From NCBI GenBank assembly GCA_913044145.1, contig CAJWOD010000029.1, positions 1 through 10,704 of the forward strand: a stretch of DNA of 10,704 bases. Reading direction: 5' to 3'. Positions 5,619 through 10,704 of this stretch are shown in pieces. A program made the translations under genes and the position numbers. Positions within the stretch are counted from its first letter, which is position 1. The number at the start of each line of letters is the position of its first letter. This DNA comes from an uncultured Nitrospina sp. (GTDB lineage Bacteria > Nitrospinota > Nitrospinia > Nitrospinales > VA-1). The notes under the pieces are model-generated. The model worked only from the letters and a program-made list of their open reading frames with translations, was not told where the DNA came from and searched no databases.

Positions 5619-7259
5619 CTAGTCTTTAAGAACCTTGTAGATGTAATATTGCTGCGAAATAGTCAGGATATTGTTCACAGTCCAATAAATGACAAGCCCC
5701 GCAGGGAATGAAATAAATAAAAAAGTAAACACGATAGGTAGGAACATCATAATTTTTTGCTGCATAGGATCACCAACAGAAGGCGTCATTTTTTGTTGTA
5801 GGAACATGGTAATACCCATGAGAACTGGCGTTACATAATAGGGGTCTTGCACTGAAAGATCGGTAATCCAACCTATGAAAGGTGCTCCACGAAGTTCAAT
5901 TGAAAAAAACAATGCATGGTACAGGGCAATGAATACAGGTATCTGCAAAAGCATCGGAAGACAACCGCCTACAGGATTCACCTTATGTTTTTTGTATAGC
6001 TCCAGTAACTCTTCGTTCATCTTCTGGCGATCGTCTTTATTTCTCTCCTGAATTACTTTCACGTAAGGCTGGATTTTTTGCATGCCCTTCATGGATTTAA
6101 AACTTTTATGTGTCAACGGAAAGAACAATAACTTGATGATCAGAGTCAAAAAAATAATTGACCAGCCATAGTTTTGGGTTAAACCATAAAAATAGGCCAG
6201 CACTTTTAAAAGCGGCTTAACAAGGAAGGCGAACTTGTTACCAAACCATCCGTAATCGATCATCCGAACAAGGTTGTTACCTTTCTTTTCCAGAATTTCG
6301 AGTGCTTTAGTGCCGGCATAAAAAAGATGTGAGGCGGTGGCAGCCGATTGAACAGATTCATATTCCAAACCGACAAAAACCTGATCTTTTTCTTTAAATA
6401 CTATTCCCGCTTTACTCCCTTGCAGTGGGACCAGAGCAGAACCAAAATATTTGTTCTGGAAAGCAACCCACTTCAAATCACCACGGTGGTAGGCAGTAGC
6501 ATTCAATTCTTCTGGCGGATGCTCAATACGCTCATTGTTGTTAAATACGGTGGCGCCAGAAAAAACAATGTAATCGGTTTGAGAAGAAATTTTTCCGCCC
6601 ATTCCCGGACCCAAGATAATACTGTATTGAAGGTTTTTAGCTGCTAACGGAGAAGCTGTGATGCGCGTCTTAACTTCAACAGCATAATCATTATGATGAA
6701 ATTTAAATTCCCGAAAAACTTCCAGCCCTGACTCATGTTTTAAAGTAAGTGTCAACACACCTTCAGGGTTAGATTCGTCTAGAACGATAGAAGATGTTGA
6801 AGGTTCATAATAAGCATTTTGTAAAATAGAAGTGATTTCTGGATCATCTGATTTTATAGATAAAGCATCGGTTAAATTATCAGGGTTATTAATCAGGTCG
6901 ATAACATCACCGTCATCATTTCTAAAACGCGGAAGGAGAATATGTTTTATAACCCCGCCTTTATTACTAAAAATGTAATGAATTTCTCCAGCTTCAACCT
7001 GAATTTCTTTCTCATTTCCAGGAAACGGACTGGAAACAATTGTCGGCGTAACTGCCGATTGAAAATCGGATTGTTGAGAAGAGATCAATGGCGAGGTAAC
7101 TACGGTACTCTGGTCTGAAGAGGGAACAGAGGGTGACTTGGAACTTTTTTTGATATCTGTTTTTTTAATCCTCTGGGGTTCAAATTGCGCCATGAAAGCT
7201 CCCCAGCCAATAAAAACTGCCAATGATAAAACAAAGGCAAGTAGCAATCTTTTTTCCAA
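5619..7259 (-). CDS. yidC: Membrane protein insertase YidC (Oxa1 family)
   Basis: This 546-residue protein is a full-length Gram-negative YidC, which inserts and folds inner-membrane proteins with or without SecYEG. A first membrane segment (about 5-22) is followed by a Ser/Thr-rich linker (about 35-80). A large periplasmic beta-sandwich (to about 330) and the conserved Oxa1-type membrane domain follow. The latter includes SIIFLTLIIKLLFFPLT (367-383), a charged cytoplasmic helical hairpin (about 385-425), NPVGGCLPMLLQIPVFIALY (428-447) and a last segment ending YWTVNNILTISQQ. The groove position that is Arg366 in E. coli appears to be Lys376 here. The start codon is TTG. No ATG lies between it and the upstream stop, and GGAG sits seven bases before it. 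The gene closes the rpmH-rnpA-yidD-yidC operon, 79 bases after yidD, and ends convergent with the thioredoxin gene. Confidence 0.96.
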   Translation of the reverse strand: MEKRLLLAFVLSLAVFIGWGAFMAQFEPQRIKKTDIKKSSKSPSVPSSDQSTVVTSPLISSQQSDFQSAVTPTIVSSPFPGNEKEIQVEAGEIHYIFSNKGGVIKHILLPRFRNDDGDVIDLINNPDNLTDALSIKSDDPEITSILQNAYYEPSTSSIVLDESNPEGVLTLTLKHESGLEVFREFKFHHNDYAVEVKTRITASPLAAKNLQYSIILGPGMGGKISSQTDYIVFSGATVFNNNERIEHPPEELNATAYHRGDLKWVAFQNKYFGSALVPLQGSKAGIVFKEKDQVFVGLEYESVQSAATASHLFYAGTKALEILEKKGNNLVRMIDYGWFGNKFAFLVKPLLKVLAYFYGLTQNYGWSIIFLTLIIKLLFFPLTHKSFKSMKGMQKIQPYVKVIQERNKDDRQKMNEELLELYKKHKVNPVGGCLPMLLQIPVFIALYHALFFSIELRGAPFIGWITDLSVQDPYYVTPVLMGITMFLQQKMTPSVGDPMQQKIMMFLPIVFTFLFISFPAGLVIYWTVNNILTISQQYYIYKVLKD

Positions 7260-7266
7260 ATCAAAT

Positions 7267-7270
7267 CTCC
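7267..7270 (-). promoter_or_regulatory. Ribosome binding site that fixes the yidC TTG start
   Basis: GGAG on the minus strand sits seven bases before TTG at 7259. The reading frame is closed by a TGA about 11 codons upstream and contains no ATG or GTG in between. This supports TTG as the true start and places the first membrane helix where YidC proteins normally have it. Confidence 0.7.
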
Positions 7271-7338
7271 GGTTAACTAATAAATATTTAGCTCAAAACT
7301 ACCTAAGCTTTAAAAAAACTAAGACCCTAAATACAAAA

Positions 7339-7551
7339 CTATTTTAAAGGGTCTGACCCTCCTTCGTGATAGGGATGGCATTTAAAAATACGGGTGGCAA
7401 TCAAAACAACCGCCTTAACCAAAGAATAGCGTTGTATTGCCTGAGCTGCATATTCCGAACAACTAGGATAAAAACGACAGGCCGGCAGCAAAAAAGGTGA
7501 TATCCAGCGTTGATATCCACGAACAAATTTTAGGAAAATTCGATTCAACAT
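7339..7551 (-). CDS. yidD: Membrane protein insertion efficiency factor YidD
   Basis: This 70-residue protein is a standard YidD, a small amphipathic membrane-associated protein that helps YidC-dependent insertion. The family blocks are all visible: YQRWISPFL (13-21), [11 protein letters not shown] (25-35) and [13 protein letters not shown] (57-69). Cys25, Cys31 and Cys58 are the conserved cysteines. The N-terminal amphipathic region and short length are typical. The ATG has an AGG about eight bases upstream. It lies 41 bases after rnpA and 79 bases before yidC, in the usual order. It is not an enzyme as far as is known. Confidence 0.95.
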   Translation of the reverse strand: MLNRIFLKFVRGYQRWISPFLLPACRFYPSCSEYAAQAIQRYSLVKAVVLIATRIFKCHPYHEGGSDPLK

Positions 7552-7592
7552 TGAGGACCTATTTCGGGTTGGGGAAGTCTAAAGTCGAGGAG

Positions 7593-7937
7593 TCACTTGA
7601 TAGCCAGAAGGGCATTCGAGAGTTTTTCATCTGTAACCTTGTAGGATTCGACAACCATTTCCTTTCCGGAAATAACAACAATGTCTGTTGCCGGAATTAT
7701 CTGATGTTTCACCTGCCGAAATATTTCGCGAATAGTTCTTTTCACCCGGTTTCGTGCTACAGCATTACCAATTCTTTTTGATGCGATAATCCCCAGTCTT
7801 TTCCTATTCAAACTATTTGGAAGTGAAAAAATAGTGCACAGTTGCCCTACGCGATTCTTTTTCCCTTCGGCAAGAACTTTTTCGAACTCGAGTCTTGTGG
7901 TAAGTCTTTCTAATTTACTAAACGACAAATCAGCCAT
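7593..7937 (-). CDS. rnpA: Ribonuclease P protein component
   Basis: This 114-residue protein is the basic subunit of RNase P. It binds the catalytic RNA and the 5' leader of precursor tRNAs. The N-terminal block RLTTRLEFEKVLAEGKK (11-27) is followed by RLGIIASKRIGNAVARNRVK (47-66). That block carries the RNR motif (RNRVKR, 62-67) and leads into the helix REIFR (69-73). Length and order of motifs match the family. Its ATG lies three bases after the rpmH stop codon and has no clear Shine-Dalgarno of its own, so translation probably depends on ribosomes finishing rpmH. The RNase P RNA gene is not in this window. Confidence 0.95.
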   Translation of the reverse strand: MADLSFSKLERLTTRLEFEKVLAEGKKNRVGQLCTIFSLPNSLNRKRLGIIASKRIGNAVARNRVKRTIREIFRQVKHQIIPATDIVVISGKEMVVESYKVTDEKLSNALLAIK

Positions 7938-7940
7938 TTT

Positions 7941-8075
7941 TCAGGCAGACAGGAGTTTTCTTCCTTTTCGCCTACGGTTAGCCAAAATACGTCTACCACC
8001 TACAGTAGAACTTCGTTTTCGGAATCCATGTACGCGTTTTCTCTTGATATTGCTGGGTTGAAACGTTCTTTTCAT
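7941..8075 (-). CDS. rpmH: 50S ribosomal protein L34
   Basis: Translating the minus strand from the ATG at 8075 gives 44 residues starting [18 protein letters not shown], continuing with RKRSS and [14 protein letters not shown], and ending KLLSA before TGA. This is a textbook L34, a very basic small protein of the large ribosomal subunit. The family is usually 44-46 residues. Upstream there is only a purine-rich AAGAAAGA as a possible ribosome site. It is the first gene of the rpmH-rnpA-yidD-yidC operon and overlaps control of rnpA by a three-base gap. A promoter and a hairpin leader lie directly upstream. Confidence 0.97.
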   Translation of the reverse strand: MKRTFQPSNIKRKRVHGFRKRSSTVGGRRILANRRRKGRKLLSA

Positions 8076-8099
8076 GAATCTTTCTTTCTTATAAATACG

Positions 8100-8159
8100 A
8101 AAAACCCGCCTTACCTCATCAAATCAAACAGTTAGTCATCCTTATGAGGGAAATGCGGG
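8100..8159 (-). promoter_or_regulatory. Terminator-like hairpin in the rpmH leader (possible attenuator)
   Basis: Read on the minus strand, CCCGC and CCTCAT pair with ATGAGG and GCGGG (plus-strand arms 8105-8109 with 8155-8159, and 8114-8119 with 8144-8149). The two helices are separated by a small internal loop and capped by a 24-base loop. Five T residues follow the last G directly (8104 to 8100), as in an intrinsic terminator. It sits between the predicted promoter and rpmH, ending 24 bases before the ATG. No minus-strand gene lies upstream for it to terminate, so a leader attenuator, or the end of a short RNA, is the likeliest reading. The loop is long for an ordinary terminator. Confidence 0.5.
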
Positions 8160-8171
8160 AAGGTAGGCTGA

Positions 8172-8200
8172 ATTATTTCACTGGCTACTGCTCTTGTCAA
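8172..8200 (-). promoter_or_regulatory. Predicted sigma-70-type promoter of the rpmH operon
   Basis: On the minus strand a perfect TTGACA (8200 to 8195) is followed after 17 bases by AATAAT (8177 to 8172), five of six matches to TATAAT. Transcription would begin near 8165, just before the leader hairpin and about 90 bases ahead of the rpmH ATG. It is the best promoter match in the window and suits a strongly expressed ribosomal operon. Confidence 0.65.
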
Positions 8201-8376
8201 GCACTAAGCCACGGTCAAAAACTAGAAATAGGTTAACTTCTGGAATTGCACCTCTAAAATTACCCCTATATGACACCTTAAAGCTTTTAATTTTCAGGAT
8301 CCCAAAAATTGCCAATCTGCCAAGGGTCTAACTTTGCTTTCCTCGTTAGGGAGGAAAATGTTATCATTTTAAAACC
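8201..8376. other. Remainder of the divergent intergenic region
   Basis: The gap between rpmH and the first radical SAM gene is 301 bases (8076-8376). Its left half holds the rpmH promoter and leader hairpin. In the right half I see no convincing promoter for the rightward genes. It has two direct copies of TGCCAA within 8310-8323, and the AGGGAGG ribosome-site-like sequence at 8348-8354. No RNA gene and no DnaA-box cluster were recognised. Confidence 0.4.
8348..8372 (+). promoter_or_regulatory. Displaced ribosome site with a four-codon leader reading frame
   Basis: The only strong Shine-Dalgarno before the radical SAM gene is AGGGAGG at 8348-8354, about 22 bases from the ATG at 8377 and too far for normal use. 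It instead sits just before an ATG at 8358 that opens a four-codon frame (Met-Leu-Ser-Phe) ending at 8372, four bases before the gene. Ribosomes could reinitiate at the gene start. The second radical SAM gene has a similar layout. Confidence 0.3.
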
Positions 8377-10179
8377 ATGAAAACATTATTGATTTTTCCG
8401 GCACAGTGGTATCCAACGCAGCCTTATTTGAGCACCCCATACTTAACTGCTTTTTTACAGAACAAAGGGTGGGAGGTATCTCAAAGGGATTTCAACATCG
8501 AATCGTACGACCACTTTCTATCTGCTCCCCTTCTGAGGAAGGCAGAGGCATTGATGCGTGGACGGCAGGAATCGTTAAAAGCTCAGAACTCTCTTTCGAT
8601 CAAGGAAAAATCTACCCTGGACGTCTTATCGATGGGCCTTAAATTCTCTAGCCGCATCATTGACGGAGTAGAAGAAGCCAAATCGGTGATGCGAACTCCG
8701 GAGCGTTTCTTCGATTTCGAGGCATACCAGCAGGCCGATATGGTCATTAAGTCAGCCTTAAAATTAGTTTCCGATGCCTATGCTCCTGCTATTTTCAGTC
8801 TATCTACTTTTGAAAGTGGCACCCGAGCCGAGGAGTCTACTCGAAAAGCTCACGAAACCACACGCGACATCGCCACCAATCCTTTCATTAATTTGTATGA
8901 AAAAAACCTGCTCCCTAATGAAAATTGGCAGGAATATAATGTGGTTGGCATTTCTATAATAGGTATTTCACAAATCATTCCTGGGCTCACACTGGCAAGA
9001 ATGCTAAAAGAGAAATATCCTCATCTGCATATAACATTGGGCGGTCCTATTTTCAGTGTCAACGCAGGTCAGTTAATGGGCCACCCAGAATTTTTTGATG
9101 ATTTTTGCCACAGTATTGTTACCTTTGAGGGGGAAGAACCCATGCATCGTTTGCTCTCTAGTCTGAAGGCAGGGGATTCCTTATACAACGTTCCTAATTT
9201 GCTGCATCTTGACGACAGAGAAGTGGTACAAAACAAGGAGAGAGTGGAACTGAGATTCGAGGAATTGCCGAATCCTGTTTTTGACGGCTTACCGATGGAT
9301 AAATATCTATCTCCCTACCCCATCATTCCTGTACTACAAAGCCGCGGTTGCTATTGGGGTAAATGTACGTTTTGCACACATAGTTTTGTTTATGGCCACC
9401 GTTACGGAAAACAAAAGACTCAGGCAATGGTGGATGAACTGGAAAACTTAATGAAAAAATACAATACAAAATACTTTACGTTTTCCGATGAAGCTGTATC
9501 TCCACATTCTTTAAATGACGTTTCGGAAGAAATGATCGAGCGCGGAGTTGAAATCCGCTCCTTAGCCTTACTGAAGTTTGAAAAGGTAATGGACGAAGAC
9601 CTGTTCGAAAAAATGAAAAAAGCCGGTTTTATATTCTTAATGTTTGGCTTGGAAAGCGCAAATGATCGGATCCTTGCTCTTATAGATAAAGGAACAACCA
9701 AGGAAGTGGAACGCGATGTATTAATGAAAAGTCACAAGGCCGGAATTTGGAACCATTCGTTTTTGTTTTTCGGATTCCCTACAGAAACACGACCCGAAGC
9801 ACAGGAAACCATCGATTTTTTAAGAAACAATTTGCAATCGATCCATTCTTTTGGACCCGGAGTGTTTTTGCTCAATCGCGATTCAAGCTGCTACCAATAT
9901 CCTGAAAAATTTTCTATCGAAAAAATCATTGAAGATCCCGACCGCAATATCGCTATGAATTTGGACTTTGTCGCGAAAGAAGGAATGACTCGAGAGGAAG
10001 CAGTAGAAATGAACGACACTTGCATACGCATGGCAGAAGAATATTTCCAATCCTTAAAAGTGTGGGGTACGTTGCCACGCGAACATTTTCTACTTTATAT
10101 AGATAAGTTTGGAAAAGAAGCATTGAACGGCAAACAACCTCCTGCTGAAGAAGAGGATAAGGTTCTTTGCCGAGCTTAG
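8377..10179 (+). CDS. B12-binding-type radical SAM protein with CX4CX2C cluster motif
   Basis: This 600-residue radical SAM protein has a two-part layout. The N-terminal region (1-180) starts KTLLIFPAQWYPTQPYL and is rich in helices. A Rossmann-like cobalamin-binding-type domain follows, with VVGISIIGISQIIPG (189-203) and HITLGGPIF (218-226). The DxHxxG cobalamin motif is absent, as in many of these proteins. The radical SAM barrel begins at SRGCYWGKCTFC, with Cys325, Cys330 and Cys333. The spacing is CX4CX2C rather than the usual CX3CX2C. TFSDEAV (368-374), GLESANDRIL (424-433) with DKGT, and FFGFPTET (464-471) are typical barrel motifs. The reaction is unknown. Related enzymes do methylations or other radical chemistry on peptides, lipids or small molecules. 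The start is fixed by match to the downstream paralogue. It is divergent from rpmH and 37 bases before the second copy, so probably an operon. Confidence 0.82.
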   Translation: MKTLLIFPAQWYPTQPYLSTPYLTAFLQNKGWEVSQRDFNIESYDHFLSAPLLRKAEALMRGRQESLKAQNSLSIKEKSTLDVLSMGLKFSSRIIDGVEEAKSVMRTPERFFDFEAYQQADMVIKSALKLVSDAYAPAIFSLSTFESGTRAEESTRKAHETTRDIATNPFINLYEKNLLPNENWQEYNVVGISIIGISQIIPGLTLARMLKEKYPHLHITLGGPIFSVNAGQLMGHPEFFDDFCHSIVTFEGEEPMHRLLSSLKAGDSLYNVPNLLHLDDREVVQNKERVELRFEELPNPVFDGLPMDKYLSPYPIIPVLQSRGCYWGKCTFCTHSFVYGHRYGKQKTQAMVDELENLMKKYNTKYFTFSDEAVSPHSLNDVSEEMIERGVEIRSLALLKFEKVMDEDLFEKMKKAGFIFLMFGLESANDRILALIDKGTTKEVERDVLMKSHKAGIWNHSFLFFGFPTETRPEAQETIDFLRNNLQSIHSFGPGVFLLNRDSSCYQYPEKFSIEKIIEDPDRNIAMNLDFVAKEGMTREEAVEMNDTCIRMAEEYFQSLKVWGTLPREHFLLYIDKFGKEALNGKQPPAEEEDKVLCRA

Positions 10180-10190
10180 ACCACTATAAT

Positions 10191-10220
10191 AGGAAAATTT
10201 TGAAACTGAGCAACCTATGA
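10191..10220 (+). promoter_or_regulatory. Displaced ribosome site and short TTG leader frame before the second radical SAM gene
   Basis: AGGA at 10191-10194 lies 22 bases before the ATG at 10217 and no closer ribosome site is seen. A six-codon frame starting with TTG at 10200, five bases after AGGA, ends in a TGA that overlaps the gene's ATG, the usual geometry for translational coupling. A perfect TATAAT at 10185-10190 lacks a good -35 partner and is probably not a promoter. Confidence 0.25.
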
Positions 10221-10704
10221 AACACCTACTAATATTTCCACCGGACTGGTTACCCTCAGAGCCTTATTTAAGCCTGCCATCTTTGGCATCTGTGTTGCGA
10301 CCCGCGGGTCACGACGTGGTACAGATGGATGTTAATGTGGAAATGTACGATTTATTTTTCAGTCGGCGTTTTCTTGAGCATGTGGCACCTCGCATTGCTC
10401 ATGAAAAACAACACCTTCAAGAAGTTCAAGAAAAACGCCAACTAGATGAAGAAGAACAAGAACTATTAGATAAGTTAGTGACCTGCACGCCGGAACTATT
10501 TCAACAACTTTCAAATGACGTTGAACGAGCCAAGAGAATTCTGCGAAGTCAGGCTTTTTACGATATTGATCAGTTGGAGTGGGCCACCAACTGCCTGCAT
10601 CAGACGATGGCTTTGATCTCTCTGGGCTATTACCCGGCGCAGATTTGTTTTCCACCCATCGAAACGGATATCGTTTATAAACCGTTTATGTCGAGTGAGA
10701 TCAT
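10217..10704 (+). CDS. Second radical SAM/B12-binding-type paralogue, N-terminal part only
   Basis: An uninterrupted reading frame runs from this ATG to the window end, giving 162 residues with no stop. The first 40 residues match the preceding gene at 21 positions. Shared elements include the opening MK-LLIFP, the W-P--PYLS stretch and the final D-N. Further on, FYDIDQLEWA and YYPAQICF align with FFDFEAYQQA and AYAPAIFS of the first copy. A charged segment (about 61-87, rich in Glu, Gln and Lys) may form a coiled coil. Only the N-terminal domain is visible; the cobalamin-fold and radical SAM barrel would lie beyond the window, so the family assignment rests on homology to the neighbour. The two genes are close paralogues in tandem and may act on the same pathway or on successive steps. 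Confidence 0.75.
   Translation, partial: MKHLLIFPPDWLPSEPYLSLPSLASVLRPAGHDVVQMDVNVEMYDLFFSRRFLEHVAPRIAHEKQHLQEVQEKRQLDEEEQELLDKLVTCTPELFQQLSNDVERAKRILRSQAFYDIDQLEWATNCLHQTMALISLGYYPAQICFPPIETDIVYKPFMSSEI

Noticed and set aside
6348..6647. A 99-codon plus-strand frame inside yidC.
   Set aside because: It is opposite the periplasmic domain of a certain YidC gene and has no recognisable motifs or ribosome site.
8144..8236. A 30-codon plus-strand frame with a Cys-Ser-Cys motif upstream of the radical SAM genes, considered as a ribosomal peptide precursor.
   Set aside because: It has no properly spaced ribosome site, lies across the rpmH leader hairpin and promoter on the other strand, and shows no leader/core organisation. 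Conservation in related genomes would be needed to revive it.
8076..8376. Replication origin near rpmH.
   Set aside because: rpmH lies close to oriC in many bacteria, but no TTATCCACA-type DnaA boxes, AT-rich unwinding repeats or dnaA gene are visible here.
10185..10190. Perfect TATAAT between the two radical SAM genes, considered as an internal promoter.
   Set aside because: No hexamer resembling TTGACA is found 16-18 bases upstream. The short gap fits an operon.
10359..10655. A 98-codon antisense frame opposite the second radical SAM gene.
   Set aside because: The plus strand across this stretch is continuous coding sequence homologous to the preceding gene. The antisense frame has low-complexity, non-family-like content.

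Overview
The window comes from a bacterial chromosome with an AT-rich base composition (roughly 40% G+C by eye). The YidC has a large periplasmic domain, so the host is almost certainly a diderm (Gram-negative) bacterium. Two tandem cobalamin-type radical SAM genes, a lysine-2,3-aminomutase-family enzyme and a DDAH-type amidinohydrolase fit a deltaproteobacterial or Nitrospinota-like genome. That lineage guess is weak, because there is no rRNA or other marker here.

Layout, left to right. (1) Positions 2-2776, minus strand: a compact three-gene operon transcribed in the order ATP-grasp-like ligase, glutaredoxin-like protein, KamA-family radical SAM/PLP aminomutase. (2) Positions 2890-3570, plus strand: a stand-alone Lon N-terminal-domain protein, divergent from that operon. 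(3) Positions 3606-4917, minus strand: a pair made of a gamma-glutamylcyclotransferase-fold protein lacking the catalytic Glu and a DDAH-family hydrolase with an intact catalytic set. (4) Positions 5095-5427, plus strand: a thioredoxin with a WCQPC rather than WCGPC active site, followed by a very strong, probably bidirectional terminator. (5) Positions 5619-8075, minus strand: the conserved rpmH-rnpA-yidD-yidC operon (ribosomal protein L34, RNase P protein, membrane-insertion factor, membrane insertase). Its promoter is recognisable, and a terminator-like hairpin lies between promoter and rpmH. (6) Positions 8377-10704, plus strand: two tandem paralogous B12-binding-type radical SAM genes, the second cut off by the window end.

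The rpmH-yidC block is housekeeping: translation, tRNA 5' processing and inner-membrane protein insertion. The accessory material lies on both sides. The left operon places a probable beta-lysine-forming enzyme beside an ATP-grasp-type amide ligase and a dithiol oxidoreductase, which could be a small uncharacterised pathway. The right edge enters what may be a larger radical SAM cluster. The most unusual points are the CX4CX2C cluster motif of the first radical SAM protein, the rpmH leader hairpin, and the active-site changes in the cyclotransferase-fold protein and the thioredoxin. No tRNA, rRNA, CRISPR array, insertion sequence or replication origin was recognised.
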